Shown: positions 16,882 through 26,261, numbered from the stretch's first letter. The stretch: DNA of 34,283 bases from Eubacterium sp. OM08-24 (GCF_003438075.1 NZ_QSTA01000013.1:21945-56227), one strand, 5' to 3'. Translations and numbers: made by a program. The notes: generated by a model not told the origin, from the letters alone.

Positions 16882-16890
16882 TGATATAAT
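16882..16890 (+). promoter_or_regulatory. Extended -10 promoter of the DUF6062-like gene
   Basis: TGATATAAT forms an extended -10 (TG at 16882-16883, TATAAT at 16885-16890). No good -35 is visible. It lies about 33 bases before the GTG start. Confidence 0.6.
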
Positions 16891-16922
16891 TATTAATTAT
16901 AAACAGTATAAGGAGAATTGCA

Positions 16923-17609
16923 GTGAAAGAAACAATTTGTACTATACCGATAAACGATATTTTTATGCCAAAGGACGGTTGCCCAATTTGCCGAATGGAA
17001 GATATGCTTGAAAAACAGTATGTAAAGTTCATTACAGGCGATGCTATGATGGAGCCGAACATTAGAATAGAAACCAATAAAAAAGGCTTTTGCCACCGCC
17101 ATTTTTCGCAGATGTTTACGGTAGGTCAAAAACTGCCCAACGCACTTATACTCGAAAGTCATTTGCAGGAGATTATCGACAAATATATGCCGGCAAAGCT
17201 GAAAGGTAAGCCTGATAAAAAACAGCTTGAGGGCATAAAAGAGGAGCTTTCCTCTTGCTATGTGTGCGACAGAATCGCAAGCGATATGCACCACTTTATG
17301 GCTACTGTTTTTGTAGAATGGGCAAAGGGCGGAGAGTTCAGAAAGCTCTACAATGAACAGCCGTTTATCTGTTTGAAGCACTATTCTTTTATAATGAGTG
17401 CCGCAACAGGCAAGGGCGGAATATCGTCAAAACTTTTGCCTGACTTTTACGCGGAAACCGCCGCTCTCACAAAGAACTATCTTGTAAGCCTAAAATCGGA
17501 TATTACACACTTTTGCTCAATGTTTGACTACCGCAGTCAGGGGCAGGATTGGGGTACATCAAAAGATTCGATTGAAAGAAGTATTGCGTTTTTGACGGGT
17601 ACAGACTGA
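16923..17609 (+). CDS. Cysteine-rich DUF6062-like protein
   Basis: A 228-residue soluble protein that I match to the uncharacterised DUF6062 family of Clostridia by its Cys/His pairs. These are MPKDGCPICRME near residues 15-25, GFCHRHF, SSCYVCDRIASDMHHFM and FICLKHYSF. The spacing (CxxC, CxxH, CxxC, CxxH) repeats twice, suggesting two zinc sites in a duplicated fold. There is no signal peptide or membrane segment. GTG 16923 follows AGGAGA at 16911-16916. A terminator ends it. Molecular function is unknown; zinc binding is an inference from residue spacing. Confidence 0.85.
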   Translation: MKETICTIPINDIFMPKDGCPICRMEDMLEKQYVKFITGDAMMEPNIRIETNKKGFCHRHFSQMFTVGQKLPNALILESHLQEIIDKYMPAKLKGKPDKKQLEGIKEELSSCYVCDRIASDMHHFMATVFVEWAKGGEFRKLYNEQPFICLKHYSFIMSAATGKGGISSKLLPDFYAETAALTKNYLVSLKSDITHFCSMFDYRSQGQDWGTSKDSIERSIAFLTGTD

Positions 17610-17616
17610 CAAAAAA

Positions 17617-17641
17617 GAAAATTCGGAAATTCCGAATTTTC
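17617..17641 (+). terminator. Terminator after the DUF6062-like gene
   Basis: GAAAATTCGGA (17617-17627) pairs with TCCGAATTTTC (17631-17641) around a 3-base loop. Confidence 0.75.
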
Positions 17642-17776
17642 TCCTTATAAGCTAAATTGCCATTCTTGCTTTTTCAGCAGAAAGGTAAACACAGACCTCG
17701 CCAAAACTGCGGCGAAAAACGGTGAATAAAATTATTTGCATAATATTGGATATACTATATAAAAGGAAGTCTTAAT

Positions 17777-18319
17777 ATGCTGACATATACGGCTGATGAT
17801 TTGGAAAAAATTTTTAAGGACGAGAATATTAATCCCGATGAGCTGCAAAATATGGTAGTGGAAAAGCTGAGAAAAAAGAATCTCAAACTTGCCACCGCCG
17901 AGAGCTGTACGGGCGGTTTGCTTTCGGGCAGAATTACCGCCGTTAGCGGTGCAAGCGAGGTGTTTGACTGCGGAGTTTGCTCGTATGCAAATAAAATTAA
18001 ACATAAGGTGCTCGGAGTGAGCGAGGAAACGCTCAGCACACTCGGCGCTGTATCTGCCGAAACCGCTTTGCAAATGGCTGAGGGTGTAAAAAACCTCGCA
18101 GATGCCGACATTGGCGCAAGCACTACGGGAATTGCAGGGCCAACTGGCGGAACAGACGAAAAACCTGTGGGGCTTGTATATGTGGGAATTTGTGCAAATT
18201 GCAGTAAATTTTCAGTAAAGCTCTTGCTCGGCAAAACAAACGGAAGTGAAAATTCCCGAAATTATATAAGAAAACTTGCTTGTAATGCCGTTCTTTATAC
18301 AATTTGGAAATTAAGCTAA
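17777..18319 (+). CDS. CinA C-terminal-domain protein (nicotinamide-nucleotide amidase type)
   Basis: Stand-alone CinA C-terminal domain (PncC type), which deamidates nicotinamide mononucleotide to nicotinate mononucleotide in NAD recycling. The 180-residue product has about 30 extra N-terminal residues (TYTADDLEKIFKDENINPDE), then the domain with ATAESCTGGLLSGRITAVSG, VFDCGVCSYANKIKHKVLGV and ASTTGIAGPTGGT. The N-terminal MoCF-like half of full-length CinA is absent. AAGGA at 17763-17767 supports ATG 17777. Activity is by family. The longer N-terminal tail is unusual and of unknown role. Confidence 0.9.
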   Translation: MLTYTADDLEKIFKDENINPDELQNMVVEKLRKKNLKLATAESCTGGLLSGRITAVSGASEVFDCGVCSYANKIKHKVLGVSEETLSTLGAVSAETALQMAEGVKNLADADIGASTTGIAGPTGGTDEKPVGLVYVGICANCSKFSVKLLLGKTNGSENSRNYIRKLACNAVLYTIWKLS

Positions 18320-18335
18320 ATGTTGTAAAAAAATC

Positions 18336-18364
18336 TTGTAAAAAAATTAATATTGTGGTAAAAT
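18336..18364 (+). promoter_or_regulatory. Promoter of the malQ-glgP operon
   Basis: TTGTAA at 18336-18341, a 17-base spacer, TAAAAT at 18359-18364. The predicted leader to malQ is about 120 bases and has no structure I recognise. Confidence 0.75.
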
Positions 18365-18492
18365 AAAATCGTAACTGTGGATATGGGGGTTTTTTTGCCC
18401 TTAAATTATAATTCATTTAAGTAATTATAATTTAATCTTTTGATTTATCCCGAAAATATAACTTAATATCCGTCAGAATGGAGTTGATTTTA

Positions 18493-19980
18493 ATGGAAAG
18501 AAGTGCAGGTATCCTGTTGTCGGTTACTTCGCTTCCGTCCCCCTACGGAATTGGTACTATTGGTAAAGAGGCTCGTGAGTTTGCTGACTTCCTCAAAAAG
18601 GCAGGTCAGAAGGTTTGGCAGATTCTTCCTGTTGGCCCTACAAGCTACGGCGACTCTCCTTATCAGTCCTTTTCAACTTATGCAGGTAACCCTTACCTGA
18701 TTGACCTCGACACTCTCTGTGAAGAGGGTCTTATTACTAAAGAGCAGCTCGATAGCTATGATTGGGGTTCTAACGATGCTGAAGTAGATTACGAAAAAAT
18801 CTACAACAACAGATTCGACGCTCTTAGAATTGCTTACGATAATTTCAAAAAGAAAGACCAGAAGGCTTTCTCTGCATTTAAGAGAAAGAACAGCAAGTGG
18901 CTCAAGAATTACGCACTTTATATGGCTGTAAAGAAGAGCTTTAATATGGTTTCCTGGACTGAGTGGCCGGACGAAGAAATCCGTATGCACGAGGAAGCTG
19001 CTGTTAAGCGTTATGAGCGCAAGCTTAAGGACGATGTAGATTTCTGGAAGTTCTTACAGTTTAAGTTTTATGAGCAGTGGGATGCTTTCCGTGCTTATGT
19101 AAACGGTCTTGGCATTCAGATTTTGGGTGATATGCCTATCTATGTTGCTATGGACAGCGCAGACACTTGGGCAAATCCTGAGTTGTTCCAACTTTATGAT
19201 GACGGTGATCCGATAGCGGTTGCAGGTTGTCCTCCGGACTATTTCTCAGCAACCGGCCAGCTCTGGGGCAATCCGCTTTACGACTGGGATTACCTTGCTG
19301 AAACAGATTATGAGTGGTGGTTTGAGAGAATCAAGGCAGCCTCTAAGCTGTATGATATTACAAGAATTGACCACTTCAGAGCTTTTGCAAGCTACTATTC
19401 AATTCCATATCCGGCTGAAAATGCCATTAACGGTGAATGGATTGAAGGCCCACGCATTAAGTTCTTTAAGATGATGGAAGAGGCTATCGGCAAGATTAAC
19501 ATTGTTGCTGAAGACCTCGGCACACTTACTCCCGATGTAACAGAGCTTATGGAGCAGACAGGTTATCCGGGAATGAAGGTACTTGAGTTTGCTTTTGACA
19601 GCGGTGAAGAGAACGATTATCTCCCACACAAGTACAACGAAAACTGCGTTGTTTACACAGGTACTCACGATAATGACACTCTTATGGGTTGGGTAGAAAC
19701 AGCTAAGCCTGAGGATGTAAACTACGCAAGAAATTACTGCCATATGGCTGAGGACGAGCCTTTTAACTGGGGTCTTATTCGTACAGCATATGAGAGCAAG
19801 GCAGGTATGGCTATTATTCCTGTTCAGGATATTCTCGGTCTTGGTAAAGAGGCAAGAATGAACATTCCGTCAACACTCGGCGGTAACTGGACTTGGAGAG
19901 TTGATAAAGCGGCTCTTACTGATGAGCTTGCAGAAAAATTAAAAACAATGTCTGTAAATAGCGGACGACTGGAGGACTAA
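18493..19980 (+). CDS. malQ: 4-alpha-glucanotransferase (amylomaltase)
   Basis: GH77 enzyme that moves glucan segments between maltodextrins, releasing glucose. The 495-residue product begins SAGILLSVTSLPSPYGIGTI, the GH77 hallmark. Catalytic residues are visible: nucleophile D293 in TRIDHFRAF, acid/base E340 in IVAEDLGT, and D393 in YTGTHDND. ATG 18493 is chosen since GGAG at 18480-18483 has 9-base spacing; ATG 18478 lies before that site. glgP follows after 4 bases, so the pair is an operon. Codons (AAG, GCT, CTC-rich) differ from the neighbours and suggest strong expression. Confidence 0.96.
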   Translation: MERSAGILLSVTSLPSPYGIGTIGKEAREFADFLKKAGQKVWQILPVGPTSYGDSPYQSFSTYAGNPYLIDLDTLCEEGLITKEQLDSYDWGSNDAEVDYEKIYNNRFDALRIAYDNFKKKDQKAFSAFKRKNSKWLKNYALYMAVKKSFNMVSWTEWPDEEIRMHEEAAVKRYERKLKDDVDFWKFLQFKFYEQWDAFRAYVNGLGIQILGDMPIYVAMDSADTWANPELFQLYDDGDPIAVAGCPPDYFSATGQLWGNPLYDWDYLAETDYEWWFERIKAASKLYDITRIDHFRAFASYYSIPYPAENAINGEWIEGPRIKFFKMMEEAIGKINIVAEDLGTLTPDVTELMEQTGYPGMKVLEFAFDSGEENDYLPHKYNENCVVYTGTHDNDTLMGWVETAKPEDVNYARNYCHMAEDEPFNWGLIRTAYESKAGMAIIPVQDILGLGKEARMNIPSTLGGNWTWRVDKAALTDELAEKLKTMSVNSGRLED

Positions 19981-19984
19981 ACAA

Positions 19985-22354
19985 ATGAGCAATATTATGG
20001 AAAAGCTTGAGCTTACAGCACAGTCTATGTATTGTAAGAAGGTAGAAGAGCTTACACCTTCCGAACTTCATCTTTCTCTCGGCAAGGCTGTTATGGGCGA
20101 AATTGCCGACAACTGGGCAGCAAGCAAGGCTAAGCACAACAGCGAGCGCAGAGCTTACTACTTCTCTGCTGAATTTCTTATGGGCAGAATGATGTACAAC
20201 AACCTTTACTGCCTCGGTATTCTTGAGGATGTAAAGAAGATGCTCAAGAAAAAGGGTGTTGACATCAATGTATTTGAAGATATCGACGACGCAGCTCTCG
20301 GTAACGGCGGTCTTGGTCGTCTTGCAGCTTGCTATCTTGACAGTGCTGCTACAATGGAAGTTCCGCTCGACGGTTACGGCATTCGCTATAAGTACGGTCT
20401 TTTCAAGCAGCTTATCAAAGACGGTTATCAGGTAGAGGTTGCTGATGATTGGCAGAGATTTGAAGATCCGTGGTGCCTCCGTCGTGAGGACGAGGCTGTA
20501 ACAGTTTCTTTCAAGGGTCAGACAGTTAAGGCTGTTCCTTATGATATGGCTGTTATCGGCTGCAAAACAAACAACATCAACACACTCAGACTTTGGCAGG
20601 CAGAGGCTCTCAACGAGTTTGACTTCCAGGCATTTAACAACACTGAGTACAACAGAGCTGTTCAGGAGAAGAACGATGCTGAAAACATCACTAAGGTTCT
20701 TTATCCTAACGATAATAAGTATGAAGGTAAAGTTTTAAGACTTAAGCAGCAGTATTTCTTCTGCTCAGCATCACTTCAGGATATTATGCGCAGATACAAG
20801 GCAAAGCACGGCAACGATTTCAGTTTCTTTGCTAAGGAAAACGCTATTCAGCTTAACGATACACATCCTGTATGCTCAATCCCTGAGCTCGTAAGACTTC
20901 TTATGAACGAGGGTATGAACTTTGACGAGGCATTTGAAATCGCAAGAAAGACTTGCGCTTACACAAACCACACAGTTCTCGGCGAGGCTCTTGAGAAGTG
21001 GCATGCTGACCTTATGATGCAGGTAATTCCTGAAATTTACCACATCATCTGCCTTATTGCAAATAAGCTCCAGGAAGAGCTCACAGCTAAGGGTGTTAGC
21101 GAGGATATGAAAGCTAAGATGCGTATTGTAGACGCTAACACAGTTCATATGGCAAGACTTGCAACATATGCAGGCACATATGTAAACGGTGTTGCTAAGC
21201 TCCACACAGAGATCCTCAAGGACGATGTTCTTAAGGAGTGGTATCAGGTATATCCTGAGAGATTCCAGAACAAGACAAACGGTATTACACAGCGCCGTTG
21301 GTTAGGTCTTTGCAACCCGGAGCTTTCTGCACTTATCACAGATAAGGTTGGCAGCGACAACTGGCTTATCGACCTTTCACTCCTTTCTAAGCTCAATGAC
21401 AGCATTGATGCTAAGACAATTACAAAGTTTAACACAATCAAGAAGAAGAAGAAGGTTCAGCTTGCTGAGTACATCAAGAAGATGGACGGCGTAGAGATTA
21501 ACCCTGATTCTATCTATGATATTCAGGTTAAGAGACTTCACGAGTATAAAAGACAGCTTCTTAACGCATTCTCAATTATGACAATTTACTTCCGCATTAA
21601 GGAAGGCAAGCTCCCTAACTGGACACCTACAACATTCATCTTTGGTGCTAAGGCTGCTCCCGGTTATGCAAGAGCTAAGGCAATCATTAAGTACATCAAC
21701 GAGATTGCTAACCTTGTAAACAACGATCCTGATACAAAGGATAAGCTTAAGGTTGTATTCATTTCTAACTACAATGTATCTTACGCTGAGAAGATCGTAG
21801 TTGCTGCTGACCTTTCAGAGCAGACATCTACTGCAGGTCTTGAGGCATCAGGTACAGGTAATATGAAGTTTATGCTCAACGGCGCATTAACACTCGGCAC
21901 ATATGACGGTGCAAACATCGAAATCGCAGAGTGCGCAGGCGAAGAGAACGAGTATATCTTCGGTGCAAGAGTAGAAGATATTGAAAGACTCAAGAAGGAA
22001 GGCTACGATCCTAAGAAACTCTATGAGGCTAATCCTGAAATCAAGAAGGTTGTTGATACACTTATCGACGGCACATTTGATGATGACGGCGCTCAGGGCG
22101 AGGGCAGCTTTGCAGAACTCCACAATGCTCTTATCAATGGTACATCATGGCAGGAGGCAGACCACTACTTCCACATCTATGATCTCCCACTTTATGTTGA
22201 AACAAAGATCAGAGCTAACACAGATTACGCTAACCGTAAAGAGTTTGGTAAGAAGTGCCTTATCAACATTGCAAATGCAGGTAAGTTCTCATCAGACAGA
22301 GCTATTGTAGAGTATGCTAAGGATATTTGGCACACATCTTACAGAAAAGTTTAA
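19985..22354 (+). CDS. glgP: Glycogen/maltodextrin phosphorylase
   Basis: GT35 PLP-dependent phosphorylase that releases glucose-1-phosphate from alpha-1,4-glucans. The 789-residue length is normal. The N-terminal part has YYFSAEFLMGRMMYNNLY, then ALGNGGLGRLAACYLDSAAT. The central segment NKTNGITQRRWL and VKRLHEYKRQLLN are family signatures. The PLP lysine is K628 in EASGTGNMKFMLNG, followed by TYDGANIEI. GGAGG at 19971-19975 lies at the end of malQ, 9 bases before ATG 19985. With MalQ it converts stored glycogen or imported dextrins. It shares malQ's biased codon use. Confidence 0.97.
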   Translation: MSNIMEKLELTAQSMYCKKVEELTPSELHLSLGKAVMGEIADNWAASKAKHNSERRAYYFSAEFLMGRMMYNNLYCLGILEDVKKMLKKKGVDINVFEDIDDAALGNGGLGRLAACYLDSAATMEVPLDGYGIRYKYGLFKQLIKDGYQVEVADDWQRFEDPWCLRREDEAVTVSFKGQTVKAVPYDMAVIGCKTNNINTLRLWQAEALNEFDFQAFNNTEYNRAVQEKNDAENITKVLYPNDNKYEGKVLRLKQQYFFCSASLQDIMRRYKAKHGNDFSFFAKENAIQLNDTHPVCSIPELVRLLMNEGMNFDEAFEIARKTCAYTNHTVLGEALEKWHADLMMQVIPEIYHIICLIANKLQEELTAKGVSEDMKAKMRIVDANTVHMARLATYAGTYVNGVAKLHTEILKDDVLKEWYQVYPERFQNKTNGITQRRWLGLCNPELSALITDKVGSDNWLIDLSLLSKLNDSIDAKTITKFNTIKKKKKVQLAEYIKKMDGVEINPDSIYDIQVKRLHEYKRQLLNAFSIMTIYFRIKEGKLPNWTPTTFIFGAKAAPGYARAKAIIKYINEIANLVNNDPDTKDKLKVVFISNYNVSYAEKIVVAADLSEQTSTAGLEASGTGNMKFMLNGALTLGTYDGANIEIAECAGEENEYIFGARVEDIERLKKEGYDPKKLYEANPEIKKVVDTLIDGTFDDDGAQGEGSFAELHNALINGTSWQEADHYFHIYDLPLYVETKIRANTDYANRKEFGKKCLINIANAGKFSSDRAIVEYAKDIWHTSYRKV

Positions 22355-22396
22355 TTGATTATACAAGTAAATAACTTTTCATTAATTTAAATCGTT

Positions 22397-22434
22397 AAAG
22401 TCCGACAATGACTAAGGTTGTTGTCGGACTTTTT
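22397..22434 (+). terminator. Terminator of the malQ-glgP operon
   Basis: AAAGTCCGACAA (22397-22408) pairs with TTGTCGGACTTT (22421-22432) and a T-run follows. Confidence 0.9.
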
Positions 22435-22581
22435 GTGTTATGTAAAAATATGTGGGATAGTTAGAGTGGGGGAGAGGAGGTTTTAAAGGAAATTCCTTAT
22501 TTGGGTATTGCGGTAATTTAATTAGTCGGGTTTTAAAAACCGTGTGAAATTATGGGTTAGTGAAATATAGCAGCAAAGCAA

Positions 22582-22633
22582 TTATAAAAGTTTGGTCAAC
22601 CTTTTTAAAGGCTTGACCTGAACTTTTTTATTT
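22582..22633 (-). repeat. Short intergenic repeat (copy F)
   Basis: AAAGTTTGGTCAACC with TTTTTAAAGG and CTTGACC forms a GGTCAA/TTGACC hairpin, matching the repeat end in inverted orientation. It ends 4 bases before parS1. The rest of the 22435-22582 gap has only small palindromes such as AAGGAAATTCCTT (22487-22499). Confidence 0.6.
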
Positions 22634-22636
22634 TAA

Positions 22637-22652
22637 TGTTTCACGTGAAACA
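22637..22652. other. parS site 1
   Basis: A perfect 16-base parS palindrome TGTTTCACGTGAAACA, the ParB (Spo0J) loading site conserved across most bacteria. It lies about 140 bases upstream of parA, so ParB loading may also affect the par promoter. Confidence 0.95.
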
Positions 22653-22731
22653 TTTTTACTGTTTAACAAGCAAAAAATATAAGAAAAATTGCAATTATTC
22701 TGTAAATACCCTTTTAAATATGTATTATTAG

Positions 22732-22740
22732 TGGTATAAT
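22732..22740 (+). promoter_or_regulatory. Extended -10 promoter of parA
   Basis: TGGTATAAT gives an extended -10 (TG at 22732-22733, TATAAT at 22735-22740). A second TATAAT follows at 22742-22747. The -35 is poor. Confidence 0.6.
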
Positions 22741-22789
22741 GTATAATAGATTTAGGAAAACACGCATTTTTTACAGTAAAGGTGATATT

Positions 22790-23563
22790 TTGGCTAAAAT
22801 TATTTCAATTTCAAACCAGAAAGGTGGTGTTGGCAAAACCACTACTGCGGTTAATCTTGCTGCTTGTTTGGGTGCGCTCGGCAAAAAAACTTTGCTTGTA
22901 GATGCCGACCCTCAGGGTAATGCCACAAGTGGCGTTGCGATTGACAAGCGTAAGGTCACAGCATCAACCTATGAAATTCTTGTAGACGGAGCTAAGGCAG
23001 AGAGCTGCATTGTTACAACTCCGTATGAGAATTTGCACATTTTGCCGTCAAGTCTTGATTTGGCAGCCGCTGAGCTTGAAATTTCAGACAAAAAGGGCAG
23101 AGAGTCCATTCTCAAAAACGCACTTTTGCCTATCAAGCAGTATTATGATTACATAATAATCGACTGTCCGCCGTCACTCGGTCTTATTACAACTAACGCT
23201 CTTACTGCATCGGATACTTTTTTAGTGCCGATTCAGTGCGAATATTACGCACTTGAGGGTTTAACACAGCTTATGAGTACGGTAAGACGAATTAAAAGGC
23301 AGTACAACAACACTATTGATATTGAAGGTGTTTTGCTCACTATGTATGACGGCAGACTGAATCTTACACAGCAGGTTGTCGAGGAAGTTAAAAAATTCTT
23401 CCCTCGTAAGGTGTTTAAAACCGTAATTCCGAGAGGTGTAAGACTGTCGGAGGCTCCAAGCTTTGGTATGCCCGTAATTTACTATGACAAGAATTGCAAG
23501 GGAAGTATTACATACACGGAACTTGCAAAGGAAATAATAGCAAAGGAGAGAAGCTATGAGTAA
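22790..23563 (+). CDS. parA: Chromosome-partitioning ATPase ParA (Soj)
   Basis: DNA-binding ATPase of the chromosomal segregation system. The 257-residue product has a deviant Walker A motif KGGVGKTTT (residues 11-19), [19 protein letters not shown] and the [12 protein letters not shown]-terminal signature. TTG 22790 has AAAGGTG at 22778-22784. The frame stays open upstream to 22739, but that would cross the predicted -10, so it is not used. ParB overlaps its end by 8 bases, the usual coupling. Parent of the operon parA-parB, with a parS site upstream. Confidence 0.95.
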   Translation: MAKIISISNQKGGVGKTTTAVNLAACLGALGKKTLLVDADPQGNATSGVAIDKRKVTASTYEILVDGAKAESCIVTTPYENLHILPSSLDLAAAELEISDKKGRESILKNALLPIKQYYDYIIIDCPPSLGLITTNALTASDTFLVPIQCEYYALEGLTQLMSTVRRIKRQYNNTIDIEGVLLTMYDGRLNLTQQVVEEVKKFFPRKVFKTVIPRGVRLSEAPSFGMPVIYYDKNCKGSITYTELAKEIIAKERSYE

Positions 23564-24404
23564 AAAATTTGGCGGTCTTGGCAAGGGACTTGATACTATT
23601 TTTGCCGAGAACGAAACCGAAGACAGCAACAGCTCCGTTATGCTGAAAATTTCTGAAATTGAGCCGAACCGTTCTCAACCTCGTAAGGATTTTGATGAAA
23701 ATGCCTTGTCCGACCTCGCTCAGAGCATCTCTCAGCATGGACTTTTACAGCCGTTACTTGTGCGACCATTGCCGATTGGCGGTTATCAGATAGTGGCAGG
23801 CGAGAGAAGATATCGTGCTTGCAGAATGGCAGGATTAACCGAAGTTCCCGTAACAATTCGAGAGCTTTCGGATACAGAAACTATGGAGCTTGCGCTTATA
23901 GAAAATTTACAGCGAGAAGACCTGTCGCCGATTGAAGAGGCGCTCGGTTATAAGGCACTTATAGATGAACATGGCTTTTCGCAGGAAGAAGTTGCAACAT
24001 CAGTCGGTAAATCAAGACCTGCAATTGCAAATTCACTAAGAATTTTAAAACTGCCGGACAGTGTTCTTGAGTATGTAAAGCAGGATAAAATCTCCGCAGG
24101 TCACGCAAGAGCATTGCTTATGCTAGACAACGAAGAAGATATGCTTGAACTTGCGGAACTTATCTATAAAAAAGATTTGTCGGTTCGTCAGGCGGAAAAA
24201 CTTGCAAAGAAAAAGCCCGAAGTTGAGGAAGATACTCAACCGGAGAGAAAACCGTCTTTTTACAGTATGGTTGAGCTTGCGCTGAACGAAAGTCTTGGCA
24301 GAAAAATCAAGGTAAATAAAAACAAAGGCAAGCAAGGCGGCGTACTTCAGATTGAATTTTATTCAGATGAAGAGCTGACCGAGCTTTCTAATAAATTAAA
24401 ATAA
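23556..24404 (+). CDS. parB: Chromosome-partitioning protein ParB (Spo0J)
   Basis: CTP-dependent clamp that loads at parS and spreads on DNA. The 282-residue product starts with the ParA-stimulating basic tail ([14 protein letters not shown]). The ParB/Srx domain follows with [27 protein letters not shown] and the CTP-binding [29 protein letters not shown] and the helix-turn-helix [20 protein letters not shown] carry DNA recognition, and the C-terminus dimerises. GGAGAG precedes ATG 23556, overlapping parA by 8 bases. Its sites are the parS copies at 22637 and 26378. Confidence 0.96.
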   Translation: MSKKFGGLGKGLDTIFAENETEDSNSSVMLKISEIEPNRSQPRKDFDENALSDLAQSISQHGLLQPLLVRPLPIGGYQIVAGERRYRACRMAGLTEVPVTIRELSDTETMELALIENLQREDLSPIEEALGYKALIDEHGFSQEEVATSVGKSRPAIANSLRILKLPDSVLEYVKQDKISAGHARALLMLDNEEDMLELAELIYKKDLSVRQAEKLAKKKPEVEEDTQPERKPSFYSMVELALNESLGRKIKVNKNKGKQGGVLQIEFYSDEELTELSNKLK

Positions 24405-24456
24405 GATATTTTTAATGCCGTATGGCACATTAAAATATAATGAGAGGAAATGCAAA

Positions 24457-25746
24457 ATGATAGACATTAAATTTTTAAGAGAAAACCCAGAGGCTGTAAA
24501 GCAGAACATAAGAAATAAATTTCAGGACAGCAAACTTGAACTTGTTGACAAGGTAATCGAGCTTGACGCTGAGAGCAGAGCAGTTAAGTCACTGGCTGAT
24601 GAGTTGCGTGCTAACAGAAACAAAATTTCAAAGCAGATCGGCGCTCTTATGGCTCAAGGTAAAAAAGAAGAGGGTATGGCACTTAAAGAAGAGGTTACCC
24701 GTCAGGCTGAACAGCTTGCCGAGCTTGAAAAGAAAGAAGAAGAACTTTCGGCAAAAGTAACCGAGATTATGATGGTTATTCCGCAGATGATTGACCCATC
24801 AGTTCCGATTGGTAAAGATGACAGCCAGAATGTAGAAATCGAGCGTTTTGGCGAGCCTGTTGTACCTGATTTCGAGATTCCGTACCACACAGACATTATG
24901 GAAAAACTCAACGGCATTGACCTTGACTCTGCAAGAAAGGTAGCAGGTAACGGTTTCTATTATCTCATGGGCGACATCGCAAGACTTCACAGCGCAGTTA
25001 TCGCTTATGCAAGAGATTTTATGATTGACAGGGGCTTTACTTATTGCGTACCGCCGTTTATGATTAGAAGTAATGTTGTAACAGGCGTTATGAGCTTTGC
25101 CGAAATGGACGCTATGATGTATAAGATTGAGGGCGAAGACCTTTATCTTATCGGCACAAGCGAACACTCGATGATCGGTAAGTTCATTGACACAATTAAT
25201 AAAGAGGAAGACCTCCCTTATACACTCACAAGTTATTCGCCATGTTTCCGTAAGGAAAAGGGCGCTCATGGTATTGAGGAGCGTGGTGTTTACAGAATCC
25301 ACCAGTTTGAAAAGCAGGAAATGATTGTTGTTTGTAAGCCTGAGGACAGCAAAATGTGGTTTGATAAGCTCTGGCAGAATACAGTTGACCTTTTCCGTTC
25401 AATGGATATTCCTGTTCGTACACTTGAGTGTTGCTCAGGCGACCTCGCAGACTTAAAGGTTCGTTCACTTGATGTTGAGGCATGGTCACCTCGTCAGAAG
25501 AAGTATTTTGAGGTTGGCTCATGCTCTAACCTTGGTGACGCTCAGGCTCGCCGTCTTAAGATCAGAGTTACAGGGGAAAACGGTAAATATTTTGCTCATA
25601 CTCTTAACAACACTGTTGTTGCACCTCCGAGAATGTTGATTGCATTCCTTGAGAACAACCTTAATGAGGACGGCTCAATTAATATTCCTGTTGCACTCAG
25701 ACCATATATGGGCGGCAAAGAAAAGATTGAAGTTCCAACAAAATAA
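24457..25746 (+). CDS. serS: Seryl-tRNA synthetase
   Basis: Class II synthetase that charges tRNA-Ser (and tRNA-Sec). The 429-residue product has the N-terminal tRNA-binding coiled coil (about 30-105, KEEGMALKEEVTRQAEQLAE), then motif 2 (SYSPCFRKEKGAHGIEERG) and motif 3 (NTVVAPPRMLIAFLENN). GTSEHSMIGKFI belongs to the active site, where T-E-H is usual T-A-E. AGAGG at 24443-24447 fixes ATG 24457; the frame opens earlier at 24415. Only 52 bases separate it from parB, leaving no room for a T-box, so it may share the par transcript. Confidence 0.96.
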   Translation: MIDIKFLRENPEAVKQNIRNKFQDSKLELVDKVIELDAESRAVKSLADELRANRNKISKQIGALMAQGKKEEGMALKEEVTRQAEQLAELEKKEEELSAKVTEIMMVIPQMIDPSVPIGKDDSQNVEIERFGEPVVPDFEIPYHTDIMEKLNGIDLDSARKVAGNGFYYLMGDIARLHSAVIAYARDFMIDRGFTYCVPPFMIRSNVVTGVMSFAEMDAMMYKIEGEDLYLIGTSEHSMIGKFIDTINKEEDLPYTLTSYSPCFRKEKGAHGIEERGVYRIHQFEKQEMIVVCKPEDSKMWFDKLWQNTVDLFRSMDIPVRTLECCSGDLADLKVRSLDVEAWSPRQKKYFEVGSCSNLGDAQARRLKIRVTGENGKYFAHTLNNTVVAPPRMLIAFLENNLNEDGSINIPVALRPYMGGKEKIEVPTK

Positions 25747-25754
25747 TTGATTAA

Positions 25755-25786
25755 AAAGGGGAGGTCGCAAGACTTCCCTTTTGTTT
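25755..25786 (+). terminator. Terminator after serS
   Basis: AAAGGGGAGGTC (25755-25766) pairs with GACTTCCCTTTT (25771-25782) around a GCAA tetraloop, with two G-U pairs, then TTG. Confidence 0.85.
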
Positions 25787-25794
25787 GAGGTGTT

Positions 25795-26160
25795 ATGAAC
25801 AGAAACGAATTTATAAACTATGTTCAAACTGCATACGGTGTGAAAGGCGATAACCCGTGGCAAAAAGATCCCGAGTCAACTGTTTTTCGTCATATTGGTA
25901 ACAGAAAATGGTTTGCGCTTGTGGTGAGGGTGAAAAAGCATTGTATTGGAGTTGACAGTGACGAGTACATTGATATTGTAAATTTTAAGTGTGATAAAGT
26001 AATGGTTGGCTCTGCACTTGGTAATAAAGGCTTTTATCCTGCGTATCATATGAATAAGGAAAATTGGATAACGGCGGCACTTGACGGTTCGGCAAGTGAA
26101 GATAATATAAAGTTTTTTCTCGACATTAGCTTTGAACTTACCGCTCCTAAAATTAAATAA
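25795..26160 (+). CDS. MmcQ/YjbR family protein
   Basis: A 121-residue protein of the small MmcQ/YjbR family, which has a CyaY-like fold and has no settled biochemical role. The recognisable run is VFRHIGNRKWFALVVRV, then DIVNFKCDKVMVG and GFYPAYHMNKENWITAALDG. GAGG at 25787-25790 is 4 bases before the start, right after the serS terminator. The end of the gene is followed by another terminator, so it may be read through from serS at low level or from its own weak promoter. Confidence 0.85.
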   Translation: MNRNEFINYVQTAYGVKGDNPWQKDPESTVFRHIGNRKWFALVVRVKKHCIGVDSDEYIDIVNFKCDKVMVGSALGNKGFYPAYHMNKENWITAALDGSASEDNIKFFLDISFELTAPKIK

Positions 26161-26167
26161 TAACAGA

Positions 26168-26199
26168 AAAACTGCAACCCGTAGTGAGTTGCAGTTTTG
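26168..26199 (+). terminator. Terminator after the MmcQ/YjbR gene
   Basis: AAAACTGCAA (26168-26177) pairs with TTGCAGTTTT (26189-26198), then GT. Confidence 0.8.
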
Positions 26200-26261
26200 T
26201 CTTTAATGTATTGTTTAATGTTGAATAAATATTATTTAGTAATTTACCTTGATAAGTAATT

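Noticed and set aside
24405..24456. T-box leader ahead of serS
   Set aside because: Only 52 bases separate parB and serS, too short for a T-box.
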